The notes: generated by a model from the letters alone, not told the origin. 64,000 nucleotides of DNA from Pseudoalteromonas sp. T1lg88 (GCF_002964765.1 NZ_PQCF01000031.1:313549-377548); one strand, 5' to 3'; numbered from the stretch's first letter, positions 52,976 to 63,054 are shown. Numbers and translations: made by a program.

Positions 52976-55600
52976 TTAGCCGGTATTACGCATCCCGGCG
53001 GCGATACCGGCCATGGTGATCATCAAAGCATTGTCCAAGGCCACCGAGCCACCGGCGCGCACCCGCTTCAATAGCTCAACCTGAAGCACATTTAAGGGGT
53101 CGGTATAGGGGTTTCGCAGGGCAATGGACTCGCGGATCCAGGGCTGATGACCGAGCAAGGTATGCTCAGGGCTCAACTCCTTGATAAGCGCCGTGGCCTG
53201 TGCCAGTTCACTGCGCAGTTGCTCACCCAAGGGTTGCAGATGCGACGCCACCAGGCGTTGGTCATAATAGGCGCTAAGCCAGCTGTCGGCTTTACAAAAC
53301 ACCATTTCCAGCATTTCCAAACGGGTGCGGAAAAAGGGCCATTGCTGGCTCATCAAGGCCAGGTGTTGCTCACCAAATTCCTCTATGGCTGCCGCCAATC
53401 CCTGATAAGCACCCAACCAGGCCGGCAGCATTAACCGGTTTTGCGACCAAGCAAATATCCAAGGGATCGCTCTTAGGCTTTCTACGCCACCGTCCGGATT
53501 ACGTTTTGCCGGTCGTGAACCTAGGGGCAGTTTACCCAGCTCCTGCTCAGGTGTGGCGCTGCGGAAATAAGGAACGAAATCCTTATTGCCACGCACTATG
53601 GCGCGATAATGTTCACAGGACTTCTCACTTATTACCGCCATGACCTCGCGCCACTGCGGCTCGGGTTGCGGCGGAGGCAATAGATTGCCCTCAAGCACGG
53701 CGCCCACATACAGGTGCAGGCTTTGCTTGGCGACACTGGCAAGACCGTATTTAAAACGGATCATTTCCCCCTGCTCGGTCACCCGCAGGCCGTTTTTCAA
53801 GCTGCCCGGCGGTTGCGAGCGCAGGGCTTGAGCCGCCGGTGCGCCGCCACGGCCCACTGTGCCGCCACGGCCATGAAAGAGTACCAGCTCAATATCACAG
53901 TCATCGCTTAGGGTAACCAGGGATTCCATGGCGCTGTACTGGGCCCAGCCTGCAGCCATCATGCCGGCGTCCTTGGCCGAGTCGGAGTAGCCTATCATCA
54001 CGTATTGCTGCTCACCCATCACGGCGCGGTAAACCTCATTATCATACAGAGTGCGCATCACCTCGGGGGCGCGATTAAGGTCGTCCAAAGTTTCAAACAG
54101 AGGCGCCACCGGCATATTGAACGCACAGCCAGCCTCTTTTAACAGCAACTTCACCGCCAGCACATCGGAAGCCTGACGGGCCATGGAAATAATATAGATG
54201 CCAAAGTTGTCGGCGTGGTTGTCGGCAATCACCTTGAAGGTATCGAGCACTTCTTGGGTTTGCTCGGACGGCTGCCAATGGCGGGGCAACAAAGGTCGCG
54301 GATTGGCCAACTCTTTGGCTAAAAACGCCAGCTTGGTCTGCTCATCCCAGGCACAGTAATCGCCCAAATTCAGATATTGGCTGATCTCCGCCAGTACCTG
54401 GGCATGTTTGTCACTGTCTTGGCGAATATCGAGCTGGCTCAGCTGCAGGCCAAAGCAGCGACAGCGCACTAGAGTGTCTTGCAGCAGACCATCGGCTATG
54501 ACCGCCATCTTATTGCTGCATAAAGAGCGATAACACATTTGCAGCACATTGATGATTTGCTTGATGTCGGTAATACGGTTTTCACCCCGGCTTGGCTGAC
54601 CGGTAATTTTTGCTTCCAGATATTTATGGGTCTGCTGTAAGTCGCTGCGCAGCGCTTTGAGCACCTGACGATAAGGCTCATGGCTTGGGCCACTGAGCGC
54701 CAATAGCTCGTCACTTGCCTGATGCATGGAAAGCTCATTGATAAGCTGATTCAAATCGCGAATATACAAGTCCAGGGCCATCCAGCGGCCATGTTCGAGC
54801 ACGCTTTGGGTAACCTCGGCGGTAACATAAGGGTTGCCGTCCCGGTCGCCGCCCATCCAGGAAGTAAAACGCACCGGCCGGGCACTGGGTGCCAGGCTCA
54901 TATTTAACTCCTGCTGCAACAGGGTATCGAGCTCACGCACATATTCGGGCACCGCTTGCCACAGACTGTTTTCTATCACAGCAAAGCCCCATTTGGCCTC
55001 ATCCAGGGGGGTTGGCCGGCTGTGCCGTATTTCATCCGTATGCCAGGCCTGGGCGATAAGCTGGCGCATACGCGCAAGCAACTGGGTGCGTTCGGTCGGC
55101 AAGAGTTTGTCGAGTTCAAGCTTATCGAGGCAATCACTTAGTTGCACATGCTTGTTGATTAATGTGCGTCGAGTCACCTCGGTGGGGTGCGCCGTCAATA
55201 CCAGGTTAATATCGAGTTTGGCCAGCACCTGCGCTATTTGCTCACTGCCGATATTACTCTGCTTCAGGCGCTTTAGGGTCTGTTTGAGAGGGTCGAGCTG
55301 GCAAAAACCTGTATCCGCATGACGCGAAACCGTGTGGTACTGCTCCGCCACATTGGCCAGATTTAAAAACTGGTTAAAGGCGCGCACCACCAGCAGGAGC
55401 TCATCGTCGCTAAGGCGATGCAACTCGTTCAGCAGCTGCTCCCGGGCTTGCTCGTCACCAGTACGTGAACTCTTGGCCAGTTGACGAATGGCTTCAACCT
55501 TTTCTAAAGCTGGCGCACCTAAGGCCTGCTCTATGGTGTGTCCCAGTATTTGCCCTAACAAACTCACATTGCTGCGCAGTGCGCTGTATTGGTCGCTCAT
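52976..55600 (-). CDS. ppc: Phosphoenolpyruvate carboxylase
   Basis: An 874-residue anaplerotic enzyme that makes oxaloacetate from phosphoenolpyruvate and bicarbonate. [12 protein letters not shown] carries the catalytic histidine, [14 protein letters not shown] the substrate-binding loop, and [13 protein letters not shown] and the C-terminal MRNTG are conserved. Length fits the bacterial family (about 880 aa). The start MSDQYSAL (55598-55600) follows GGAGAAAGG; the frame is open 15 codons upstream. It is a single gene. Confidence 0.97.
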   Translation of the reverse strand: MSDQYSALRSNVSLLGQILGHTIEQALGAPALEKVEAIRQLAKSSRTGDEQAREQLLNELHRLSDDELLLVVRAFNQFLNLANVAEQYHTVSRHADTGFCQLDPLKQTLKRLKQSNIGSEQIAQVLAKLDINLVLTAHPTEVTRRTLINKHVQLSDCLDKLELDKLLPTERTQLLARMRQLIAQAWHTDEIRHSRPTPLDEAKWGFAVIENSLWQAVPEYVRELDTLLQQELNMSLAPSARPVRFTSWMGGDRDGNPYVTAEVTQSVLEHGRWMALDLYIRDLNQLINELSMHQASDELLALSGPSHEPYRQVLKALRSDLQQTHKYLEAKITGQPSRGENRITDIKQIINVLQMCYRSLCSNKMAVIADGLLQDTLVRCRCFGLQLSQLDIRQDSDKHAQVLAEISQYLNLGDYCAWDEQTKLAFLAKELANPRPLLPRHWQPSEQTQEVLDTFKVIADNHADNFGIYIISMARQASDVLAVKLLLKEAGCAFNMPVAPLFETLDDLNRAPEVMRTLYDNEVYRAVMGEQQYVMIGYSDSAKDAGMMAAGWAQYSAMESLVTLSDDCDIELVLFHGRGGTVGRGGAPAAQALRSQPPGSLKNGLRVTEQGEMIRFKYGLASVAKQSLHLYVGAVLEGNLLPPPQPEPQWREVMAVISEKSCEHYRAIVRGNKDFVPYFRSATPEQELGKLPLGSRPAKRNPDGGVESLRAIPWIFAWSQNRLMLPAWLGAYQGLAAAIEEFGEQHLALMSQQWPFFRTRLEMLEMVFCKADSWLSAYYDQRLVASHLQPLGEQLRSELAQATALIKELSPEHTLLGHQPWIRESIALRNPYTDPLNVLQVELLKRVRAGGSVALDNALMITMAGIAAGMRNTG

Positions 55601-55890
55601 TCCTTTCTCCATATCCGGTGTGCAGAATTTAACTTGTTGTAGCATGGAATTGGGTCAAAATTAAAGGCTTGCGTCTTAGGCCGAGGGGATGAATAGACCG
55701 GAGCTTCGCCTTGAGCATAAAGCGGACATATAGCCTGCAATCAAAAGTAACAATTTTGTATCCTACTGCTAGGTCTTAGATATAACTAAAAAACTTCTAA
55801 CTCTCTTTGGTTATTTCTCGATAGACTTTGGATAATAATGGATAACAAGGCTAGAATCAGATAGATAGCAGCCATTCTCGGAGACACACT

Positions 55891-56616
55891 ATGTTGCGAT
55901 TTACCTTATACACTGTGAGTCTGTGCACTGCACTCGTGCTCACCCCTCCTGCCCAAGCTGGTTTAGAAGAAGGAATTGCTGCCGCCAATGTGGGTGATTT
56001 TGAAACCGCCATCAGCGAATTTCAATATCTTGCCGACAAGGGCTTTGCGCCAGGGATTTATGAACTTGCTCAGCTGTATGAAAATGGTTATGGCGTCGCC
56101 AAAAATCAATACAAAGCAGCGCAACTCTACCAACAAGCTGTAGACAAAGAATACGCCGATGCCATGTTTTCACTCGCCGTGATGTATCAAGAAGGCCGAG
56201 GCGTGAAAGTGGACTCACAACGTGCTGTACAACTTTTTATCGGTGCCGCTAAAAAGGGTGTAGCCGCCGCCCAGTTTAACCTCGGCGTTATGTACACCAA
56301 TGGCGAAGGTGTACTCAAAGACTACCCTACAGCGGTAGACTGGTATCAACAAGCCGCAGCGCAGAATTACACTTTAGCCCAATTTAACTTGGCGCTGATG
56401 TATTACGAAGGCCTAGGCGTACCAAAAAGCATCGAAAAATCATACATCTGGAACAGTATTGCCGAGTTCAACGGCAATATGGATGCCAGCACCAGCCGCA
56501 AGCTCGATGAGCGTAGACTACAACCGGATGCCATAGAGCGCGCGAAAAGAACCGCCAATGATATGTATGAAAGGATCCTCGCCGGACGTTACGTAGGTGA
56601 AGGCCGACGCCTTTAA
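55891..56616 (+). CDS. Secreted Sel1-like repeat protein
   Basis: A 241-residue periplasmic protein with a signal peptide ending near PAQA and about four Sel1-like repeats. Typical cores are GIYELAQLYENGYGVAKN, AMFSLAVMYQEGRGVKVD, AQFNLGVMYTNGEGVLKD and AQFNLALMYYEGLGVPKS. Such alpha-solenoids bind partner proteins. The C-terminal tail is charged. The partner is unknown. It is followed by a strong stem-loop. Confidence 0.85.
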   Translation: MLRFTLYTVSLCTALVLTPPAQAGLEEGIAAANVGDFETAISEFQYLADKGFAPGIYELAQLYENGYGVAKNQYKAAQLYQQAVDKEYADAMFSLAVMYQEGRGVKVDSQRAVQLFIGAAKKGVAAAQFNLGVMYTNGEGVLKDYPTAVDWYQQAAAQNYTLAQFNLALMYYEGLGVPKSIEKSYIWNSIAEFNGNMDASTSRKLDERRLQPDAIERAKRTANDMYERILAGRYVGEGRRL

Positions 56617-56622
56617 AGACAA

Positions 56623-56663
56623 GCTAAACGGGCTTTGTTTTTCAACAGCAAAGCCCGGTTAGC
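56623..56663 (+). terminator. Stem-loop after the Sel1 gene
   Basis: GCTAAACGGGCTTTG pairs with CAAAGCCCGGTTAGC (one mismatch) around an 11-base loop, 6 bases after the stop codon. No T-run follows, so it is a likely 3' end structure but not a canonical terminator. Confidence 0.5.
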
Positions 56664-56866
56664 GGCGGCATTCCCTGGAGTATCCAGCTAATATTGAGCC
56701 CATAAGGATTTATATACGAGGCAAGGTGTGAGTTACCACCTACTGTGTTTTCATTGACTAACCCAAGGGAATAAACAAGATTAATGGACGCTCGCTCTTA
56801 TATTTTTCTCCGCTGTGTTCGGTATATGGCGAAGATGCTCACAATACCACCTCAGTGGACAAGGGC

Positions 56867-57586
56867 ATGCAACTGAACAGCTTTGCACAAAGCCATCGCG
56901 GCGTTATTCGCAGCAAAAATGAAGACGCCTTATTGGCACTTCCCGATCAAGGAGTCTGGGTGGTTGCCGATGGCATGGGTGCGCACAGCGGGGGCGAATA
57001 CGCCAGTGCGCAGGTGATTGAAGTCGTCAAACAGCAGCTGCTTAAGCGCCCTCACAACACTCCCCTCTACCTCACCCTGGTCAGCGCTTTTGAAGACGCC
57101 AATAGACAAGTTTTCGACTACTCACAGCTGTATATGCAGGGAAAAACCATGGGTTCAACGGCGGTCGCCCTGGTCCTGGATGGCCCTGATTTCTATTTTA
57201 TCTGGGTCGGCGACAGCCGAGGTTACCTATTTAGAAACAATCAACTGGAGCAACAGACCCGGGATCATAGCCGGATCAACCTGTTGCTTGATACCGGAGT
57301 GATCACCTCGGCGCAAGCTGCCAGCCACCCGCTGCAACATGAGGTTGTGCGGGCCCTAGGCGTCAAACGCCAAGTTCAGGTAGAAGTGATGCATGGTAAA
57401 AGGCACAAGCAGGATATCTTTTTATTATGCAGTGACGGCTTAACGGACAAGCTATCCGACTTTGAAATAGAAGTGTCACTAAACGCCACTAATATACACA
57501 GTGCCGGCAAGGCCTTGATGCACTCGGCGCTCTCTCACGGCGCCGGCGACAACGTCACCTGTATACTCGTTAAGCAGGGCGAGTAA
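56867..57586 (+). CDS. PP2C-type serine/threonine protein phosphatase
   Basis: A 239-residue metal-dependent phosphatase. The motifs are RSKNEDALLAL, WVVADGMGAHSGG, GSTAVALVL, WVGDSRGYLFR, LCSDGLTDKL and HGAGDNVTCILV, with the aspartates that bind two metal ions. It has no membrane or forkhead-associated domain. Such enzymes often counter Hanks-type kinases or act in type VI secretion loci, but no kinase or secretion gene is present here. Start at ATG 56867 is preferred; GTG at 56855 is possible. Confidence 0.9.
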   Translation: MQLNSFAQSHRGVIRSKNEDALLALPDQGVWVVADGMGAHSGGEYASAQVIEVVKQQLLKRPHNTPLYLTLVSAFEDANRQVFDYSQLYMQGKTMGSTAVALVLDGPDFYFIWVGDSRGYLFRNNQLEQQTRDHSRINLLLDTGVITSAQAASHPLQHEVVRALGVKRQVQVEVMHGKRHKQDIFLLCSDGLTDKLSDFEIEVSLNATNIHSAGKALMHSALSHGAGDNVTCILVKQGE

Positions 57587-57686
57587 AACCTGCCAACCTT
57601 TTCCTTACCAGCGACGGCGATTTTTGCCCCAGCCCTTGCGCTAGATCAAAGTTCGGTACAACTGCACCATCAATAGCCATGCCATA

Positions 57687-57700
57687 CTGATTTAGATCAA
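57687..57700. promoter_or_regulatory. FNR/Etr-like box upstream of the coiled-coil gene
   Basis: CTGATTTAGATCAA matches the FNR consensus TTGAT-N4-ATCAA in 9 of 10 defined bases. It lies about 70 bases before the start codon at 57768. A second, weaker half site with ATCAA lies at about 57650. A match of this length can occur by chance. Confidence 0.35.
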
Positions 57701-57767
57701 TAAGTTGCGCTCATTATCCTTGTTAAAATTTAACCAATCCAAATTATCACGTAAACAAGGATAGATC

Positions 57768-58388
57768 ATGGCGCACTCTGACTTACATCCTCATATGGAG
57801 GCGGCTATGCAGCCCAATGTCACTCACATTAACAAATCCTCCGGGGAGCCCTCGGTGCAAGAGCAGGTGCACCTGTATAAACAATTGTTGCTAGAAAAAG
57901 AGCGACAGATAAGACACTTGCAAGAAGCGCAAGCACCGCTACTGGCACAAATCAATCAGGCAGACGAGCTCAATAAAAAAGCCTTGGCCCATATGGATAA
58001 AATGGCCGAACAGATGCAGCAGGTGCAGATCCAGGCCAAACGCGATGTGCAGATAGAGCTGGCCGATCTGGAGCAAAAGTTAGAAGAAGCCAATACCAGC
58101 GGGCATGTAATGAAGCATCATTGCCGCGATCTTCAGGAGCGCAACAAGGAGCTGCATGAACTGCTTAAATCATCAACACAACAGGTAGAAGAGCTGCAAC
58201 GACGTTTGCAAGGGCAGAGCCAGGACATCAACAGCATTCGCGAAGAAAAGGTAAAACTGAGCATGCAGGTGATCACCCAGGGCGAACAGCTCAAGCGCTG
58301 CGAAAAACAACTTAGCGATGCTCTGCACGGCTATTACAGTGGCGTTATGAATAAAAACAAAAAAGTGAGCAAAAACCTGCCACGCTAA
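57768..58388 (+). CDS. Coiled-coil protein of unknown function
   Basis: A 206-residue soluble protein. After an extended start of about 30 residues it is almost entirely a long heptad coiled coil (about residues 35-180; KERQIRHLQEAQAPLLAQIN, ELADLEQKLEEAN, QQVEELQRRLQGQ). The C-terminus is basic (NKNKKVSKNLPR). It lacks a signal peptide. The role is unknown; it might be a scaffold or motility- or cell-division-associated filament protein, with no evidence for any of these. It is followed by an intrinsic terminator. Confidence 0.65.
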   Translation: MAHSDLHPHMEAAMQPNVTHINKSSGEPSVQEQVHLYKQLLLEKERQIRHLQEAQAPLLAQINQADELNKKALAHMDKMAEQMQQVQIQAKRDVQIELADLEQKLEEANTSGHVMKHHCRDLQERNKELHELLKSSTQQVEELQRRLQGQSQDINSIREEKVKLSMQVITQGEQLKRCEKQLSDALHGYYSGVMNKNKKVSKNLPR

Positions 58389-58413
58389 TTTTCACTCTTA
58401 TGCGCCAAAACAC

Positions 58414-58438
58414 AGCGGGCTAATTAGCCCGCTTTTTT
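58414..58438 (+). terminator. Intrinsic terminator of the coiled-coil gene
   Basis: AGCGGGC-TAATTA-GCCCGCT forms a 7-bp GC-rich stem followed by six T. Confidence 0.92.
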
Positions 58439-58454
58439 GTGTTATTTAGGTTAG

Positions 58455-58724
58455 TTAAGAAGCCGGTAGCGATTTTAGCTCGCGACGCGCCATCACGTGC
58501 TTATAAATACCGATAAGAGAGGCGGCTATCCAGAATATCTCGATAACAAAACTGGCAAGGTTAAAATTGTAACAGAGACTTACTAACAACAAGATGGCAC
58601 CGCTTAGGTTCATCAGGTTATAGCCCAGACCCGAGGCAGGTAACTTCTCTAGCTGTAATAAGAAAAACGCGCCCACCACTAAAAAGGTGCCGCTCATGCC
58701 AATAACATCAAATAATAGGTCCAT
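58455..58724 (-). CDS. Small membrane protein, CBU_0592-like family
   Basis: An 89-residue protein with three membrane helices (VIGMSGTFLVVGAFFLLQL, LMNLSGAILLLVSLCYNF and VIEIFWIAASLIGIYKHV). The pattern GMSGTFLVVGAFFLLQ followed by YNLMNLSGAILLL fits the small CBU_0592-type family, of unknown function. It stands alone on the minus strand. Confidence 0.65.
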   Translation of the reverse strand: MDLLFDVIGMSGTFLVVGAFFLLQLEKLPASGLGYNLMNLSGAILLLVSLCYNFNLASFVIEIFWIAASLIGIYKHVMARRELKSLPAS

Positions 58725-58798
58725 TACCTAGCTCCACAAAACAAACCTCTTCAGCCTACCAAGGCCAGGCTGGACACCTAAGGACAAATGCCCTGCTG

Positions 58799-58870
58799 AT
58801 ACCAACTCACTTAAATAGCTAATCATTCTAGCGGGCTAAATACCATGCTAACCGCGTTGGAATTGGTATT
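58799..58870 (-). repeat. Palindromic MITE-like element, copy 5 (internal deletion derivative)
   Basis: A 72-bp remnant. The first 66 bases equal the right half of the full element in reverse orientation, as in copy 2 (ATACCAACTCACTTAAATAG to GTTGGAATT). They join directly to the other terminus (TTGGTATT), so the central hairpin and the left half are deleted at the shared AATT. Its end overlaps the stop codon of the zinc-ribbon gene (TTA on plus, 58869-58871). Confidence 0.88.
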
Positions 58871-59120
58871 ATTTCATATACACCTTTTGGCCGATTATTT
58901 TTAATGCCGGCGTGCCGCGGATCAGGGTTTGTCGGGCAAACACCTGCTGACACCCCGGGCAGGTTGCCACCTCTTCGGTGTAGTCCTCGCTGATACGCTC
59001 AATAAAACACTTTACCAACGCCCCCTTGCCACCTTTTCGATACTTATACAGTTGGGTGCGACATTTACTGCAAAAGATATCCACGGTGCGAACCGGTCCC
59101 TTTTTATTCGGCTTGGCCAT
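58869..59120 (-). CDS. Small zinc-ribbon protein
   Basis: An 83-residue protein with two CxxC knuckles (FCSKCRT near residue 17 and TCPGCQQ near residue 54) that would bind one zinc ion, and basic termini. The family is not named; similar stand-alone zinc-ribbon proteins are common in Gammaproteobacteria. Its stop codon is formed at the end of repeat copy 5. Confidence 0.65.
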   Translation of the reverse strand: MAKPNKKGPVRTVDIFCSKCRTQLYKYRKGGKGALVKCFIERISEDYTEEVATCPGCQQVFARQTLIRGTPALKIIGQKVYMK

Positions 59121-59213
59121 GCTTCCCCCATTATTGATGAGCAGTTAGCTTAACATTTTAACGGCGCGATGAGCCATTGGCGCGCCATCAAACGATCGGG
59201 AGCAATGAAGCCC

Positions 59214-60257
59214 TTACCATAAAGCATAATGATCTTCAGTTAAGCCAAGGACATTATCGAGGCGATGCAGCTGACTTTTGGCATCTTCAATCTGGCCATT
59301 GAAATGACCGATATACTGGCGGAAGTTACTCTTTAACAGCCCCAGGTTCAGGCGCTCCTGACGCTTGTTTAAGGGGCTGAAGGTCAGCGAGACCTTGCCA
59401 TCTTGAGAGCTTATCTGCCAGTCCGGCTCACAGGCGCTGCGAGTAAAATCAAAATGCACCGGGCCAAGCAGATGGCTCTCACCATCGCGCCAAAACACAT
59501 TTTCGTTATAACCTGTCTCATTGACTCCGGCGGCCAGGTTGAGGCCGAACAATGACCCACCAATACGGCCATTGATACTGGCCCAGCGCCAACTGGTTTC
59601 CCGGCGCATAAAGCCGGCGGAAAAATCATACCCCGCTAGGGCATGCTCCAAATCTTGAGCTTCTTGATTGATCACCAGCGAGCCCTGCACCCCCAAGGCG
59701 TTGTGTTTCTGGGTGTAGGTCCAGCCGCTGTAGCCGGTGGGATTGCACAGGGCCATGGGCAGGCTCGCCGTTGGCGGGATCAGGGTAAAATCGGCGCTAA
59801 TCTGCTTGGTAGCAATACGCAACTGCCACACGCCGGCGTTGATCTCCATGCTTATCTTGCCTCCCGCACCACCCAAGCTGGAGCATCCCTCCCAAGGCGA
59901 AGGAGCCATGGTGCAGCCCAATGACAGGGGCTTAAGCCAGCTCGTTTCCACCAGCTTATTGGCTTCAATATCATAGAGATAGCAAAAGCCTGAGGCGGCA
60001 TAACGAATATCGGCAATGGCCACGCCAATTAAAAATCTGGGAGTGATCACAGAGACAAACTGAAACTGCTTAAAGTGAAAATGCTTTGCCAATCGCCCGG
60101 CGGGCTTATCCATGGCATTGGTGTAGTTAAAGTGCTCGAGTCCAAAGGATTGAATCGGGCCATTGAGGTGACCAAAGTGCACTTTGCCCGACTCGCTCAC
60201 CAGGGTATCAAGGCCTGTTTCAGTGCCTAGGGCTATGGGGAGAATATCCATCTTCAT
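59214..60257 (-). CDS. DUF2804 family protein
   Basis: A 347-residue soluble, beta-rich protein. Characteristic parts are FGHLNGPIQSFGLEHFNYTNAMDKPAGRLAKHFHFKQFQFV at residues 27-68, then GYSGWTYTQKHNALGVQG and WRWASINGRIGGSLFGLNLAAGVNE. These match the DUF2804 family, which resembles lipid- or carotenoid-modifying CrtC-like folds, but no function is known. It is a single gene. Confidence 0.78.
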   Translation of the reverse strand: MKMDILPIALGTETGLDTLVSESGKVHFGHLNGPIQSFGLEHFNYTNAMDKPAGRLAKHFHFKQFQFVSVITPRFLIGVAIADIRYAASGFCYLYDIEANKLVETSWLKPLSLGCTMAPSPWEGCSSLGGAGGKISMEINAGVWQLRIATKQISADFTLIPPTASLPMALCNPTGYSGWTYTQKHNALGVQGSLVINQEAQDLEHALAGYDFSAGFMRRETSWRWASINGRIGGSLFGLNLAAGVNETGYNENVFWRDGESHLLGPVHFDFTRSACEPDWQISSQDGKVSLTFSPLNKRQERLNLGLLKSNFRQYIGHFNGQIEDAKSQLHRLDNVLGLTEDHYALW

Positions 60258-60390
60258 CCTTTATTTTTCTTATTTTTGCACCGCCTTGGCTGAATCCTGT
60301 GGGGGCGGCACTGGAGTATTAACTCTAACCCCTTGAGAGCCAAGTTAAAACCTCAATATGCTCGGGCACAATCTGCAGCGCCCGATCAGG

Positions 60391-60795
60391 CTAGTGCCAT
60401 AACCCGAGGATCAGGCCAATCAAGGTAAATTGCAGAGTATGATAACCGCCGTTGACCAAAAACAGTTTCAGCGGTCTTTGCTCGAATAAATAACTAATGC
60501 CAAAAGAGGTTGCCACCCAGCATAAACCGGCGGCAAAACCGGCACCAACGGCAAAGCCGAGATCGGGTTTGGGGCCTAGAAATAACGCAAACACAAAGGC
60601 CGCGACCAAGGAGAGGATAAAAGCCAGGGAGAACACCTTGCCCATGGAAGCCTGAGCCAAGTCCACATCGGTTAAGCCACAACCATCGAGCCAGGCGGAT
60701 TTAAACATGAGCGGCGAATACCATAGCCCGCCAAGGATAAAGGTGGCTAAGGCCGCCAACAGCACCGCAAAAAAGTTAAACTCTGCAAAATTCAT
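60391..60795 (-). CDS. DUF1761 family membrane protein
   Basis: A 134-residue protein with four membrane helices and the family features LATFILGGLWYSPLMFKSAW and FLVNGGYHTLQFTLIGLILGLW. The function is unknown. ATG at 60793-60795 is preferred to the GTG at 60807. Upstream, 60808-61053 is noncoding; no promoter was identified with confidence. Confidence 0.78.
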   Translation of the reverse strand: MNFAEFNFFAVLLAALATFILGGLWYSPLMFKSAWLDGCGLTDVDLAQASMGKVFSLAFILSLVAAFVFALFLGPKPDLGFAVGAGFAAGLCWVATSFGISYLFEQRPLKLFLVNGGYHTLQFTLIGLILGLWH

Positions 60796-61053
60796 AATCA
60801 AGCTCACGACAGTGTTTGCTTAAGCGTAGCCTGCGATCCCCATAGCGGCAAAATTGTGCTCCAGAGCGGGACTGCGAGATTATCTTGCCGAATCGAAATT
60901 AAGCAAGAGCCATTATTCTAGCTCACTGAAATTGTTTAATAAATTCACAAAACTAATAACCAAGGCGCTTTCCCGAGAGCAAGTAGTAACCCCGAATTTG
61001 CAGACTTTAGTAAAAGAAAATAACCAAACCCAATACGTTGAAAGCTCGGGCCA

Positions 61054-61458
61054 TTATTCCATGGTGAAGGCCTCGCAGGGGGTACTTTGGTGATAAACCA
61101 CCCGCCAGTGTTGCTCCGCATCCAAACGCCACAAGGACATACGCGAAGAAAAATGCCACTGGCCGCCTCGAATACGCCGCAAGGCACTGCGATAATAAAG
61201 CTGCACCACGGTATCGCTGAGCATACGACCGACAAAATCCTGATTATGAAAAAGCGGCTTGCGGCTTTTCGACTGCTCTTTAGGCAGACGTTCCAGCACA
61301 TTGGTCTTATTAAAACGTTTTCCGTCCGAGGACACCTCAATAAAGTCATCGTCAATCAAGGCATTGAGACGCGCCGCATCGGCACGCACATCGTCACGCA
61401 TCAAGGAGCGTTCAAGCTCGATCAGTTGCTCAAATAACTGCGCTTTAATCTTGTTCAT
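61054..61458 (-). CDS. DUF4440/NTF2-like protein
   Basis: A 134-residue protein with the NTF2-like DUF4440 layout. An N-terminal helix (LIELERSLMRDDVRADAARLNALI) is followed by the strand motif DDDFIEVSSDGKRFNK, and the end DAEQHWRVVYHQSTP has the closing Trp-Arg strand. The family mostly comprises small ligand-binding domains of unknown role. It is a single gene. Confidence 0.72.
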   Translation of the reverse strand: MNKIKAQLFEQLIELERSLMRDDVRADAARLNALIDDDFIEVSSDGKRFNKTNVLERLPKEQSKSRKPLFHNQDFVGRMLSDTVVQLYYRSALRRIRGGQWHFSSRMSLWRLDAEQHWRVVYHQSTPCEAFTME

Positions 61459-61844
61459 AGTGGCGTATAAATTTTCCTGCGTGCATCATCAAACGAACCG
61501 GCGTTAACTGGCCGAAATTAACTGTTCGGTATCGTTCAGCGGCGATTTATCTAAAGCGATTACATCAGCGTAGTAGCCAAGCGGCCAATTTGCCAACTTC
61601 ATGTACCATATTCAATACCTTAGGTGCTATTAGGTGCTATAAAAAGACTGACTGATTTACTTCATCACTGGCTTGCACTTTCAGTAACTGTCATACGCAG
61701 CATACAGAGAACAAAGCATACTTCTGTGCAAGACATAGGTAAGGCTCGACCAAGCAGGCTCATTTTGGTATAAAGCAGCAACATACTAAAGACATCGGGC
61801 CAGTTGAATTAGGCGGTCGCCGATGCAATGACACAGGATTTTAT
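61459..61844. other. 386-bp noncoding gap upstream of the FabH-like gene
   Basis: No open frame with a convincing start was found. The only regularity is a perfect tandem duplication of TAGGTGCTAT at 61621-61640. The gap contains the promoters of the divergent DUF4440 and FabH-like genes, which I could not place with certainty. Confidence 0.5.
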
Positions 61845-62912
61845 ATGCATTATGCAGAGATCACCGGCTGGGGCAAGTGTGTTCCACCGGCGCGAATTAG
61901 CAATCAGGATATAGCCACAGTCGTAGATACATCCGACGAGTGGATCAGCTCACGCACTGGCATTAAAGCCCGTCATGTTAGCCATGTCAGCACCGCCGAG
62001 CTGGCCACAGTTGCGGCGCAGCGCGCCCTAGATTGTGCCGGCCTAGATGCCAAGGATTTAGACCTGGTATTGGTCGCCACCTGTACACCCAGCACTGTGG
62101 TCGCCAACACCGCCTCCGAGGTACAACAACGCCTCGGTGCCACAGGTGCAGCCGCGTGTGACAGTAATGCCGCGTGCTCTGGCTTTTTATACGCACTGCA
62201 AATGGCCACTGCACAAATTCAGGCGGGAATGATCAAGCGCGCCGTGGTTGTCGCTGCAGAACGTATGAGCTGGTATATCAACTGGGCCCGCCGCGACAGC
62301 GCCGTGCTATTTGGTGATGGTGCTGGTGCCGTAGTACTTGAAGCAAGCGAGAAAGCCCTGGGGTTATTGGCCAGCAAATCTGGCTGCGACAGCTCGGATC
62401 GCAGCATCCTGCACATTGAAAATTTTGGTTCCAACATCAATAAGTACGAAGCCATCGGTGGCTCGGAGCTGCATTTTGTCGGCCCGGAAATCTTTAAGCG
62501 TGCGGTTAAAGGCATGAGCGGCGCCTGTGATGACGTACTGAACCAGGCACAATTAAGCCTGGATGATATCGATGTACTGGTACCCCATCAGGCGAACCTG
62601 CGCATTATCCAGGCCATTCAGCAACGCCTTAAGGTCGAAGACGACAAGGTGATGGTCAATATCGATGAGTATGGCAACACCTCGGCGGCCACCATAGCCA
62701 TCGCCCTGTGTGAAGCGGTAGAGCGCGGCATGATAAAACCGGGTGCCAACATTATGTCGGCGGCCTTTGGAGCAGGTTTAACCTGGGCCGCAAGTTATAT
62801 AAAGTGGGGTCAAAGAGTAACTCCTGTGCGTGAAAGCAGCGCCGAGTTACCACCTTGCCCGCAAACCGGCCTGGAGCTTATCGCCGACGCCGTTGCTGCG
62901 TGTCAGAAATAA
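61845..62912 (+). CDS. 3-oxoacyl-ACP synthase III (FabH-like)
   Basis: A 355-residue thiolase-fold condensing enzyme. The catalytic triad is in [11 protein letters not shown] (Cys), [10 protein letters not shown] (His) and YGNTSAATI (Asn). It opens [30 protein letters not shown], like FabH enzymes that start fatty acid synthesis with acetyl-CoA. It is about 35 residues longer than E. coli FabH (317 aa) because of a C-terminal tail. It stands outside any fab operon, so it may be a second copy with another acyl preference. A terminator follows. Confidence 0.9.
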   Translation: MHYAEITGWGKCVPPARISNQDIATVVDTSDEWISSRTGIKARHVSHVSTAELATVAAQRALDCAGLDAKDLDLVLVATCTPSTVVANTASEVQQRLGATGAAACDSNAACSGFLYALQMATAQIQAGMIKRAVVVAAERMSWYINWARRDSAVLFGDGAGAVVLEASEKALGLLASKSGCDSSDRSILHIENFGSNINKYEAIGGSELHFVGPEIFKRAVKGMSGACDDVLNQAQLSLDDIDVLVPHQANLRIIQAIQQRLKVEDDKVMVNIDEYGNTSAATIAIALCEAVERGMIKPGANIMSAAFGAGLTWAASYIKWGQRVTPVRESSAELPPCPQTGLELIADAVAACQK

Positions 62913-62936
62913 AAAACGGTAAACTTCCTTTCAATT

Positions 62937-62968
62937 CAAGGCCGCCTATGCGGCCTTGTTTCTTTTTG
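62937..62968 (+). terminator. Intrinsic terminator of the FabH-like gene
   Basis: CAAGGCCGC-CTAT-GCGGCCTTG (9-bp stem) runs into TTTCTTTTT. Confidence 0.88.
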
Positions 62969-63054
62969 CTGTTTTATTGCGCTACATCATCGGCGTTCTC
63001 GCCACCCTTTTGCTATGTTAAATAAACATCTAAACACACCATAAGGGCCAGCAA

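Noticed and set aside
60854..61093. Plus-strand frame of 79 codons between the DUF1761 and DUF4440 genes
   Set aside because: It overlaps the 3' end of the DUF4440 gene and encodes a low-complexity Ser/Lys-rich product without a ribosome binding site.
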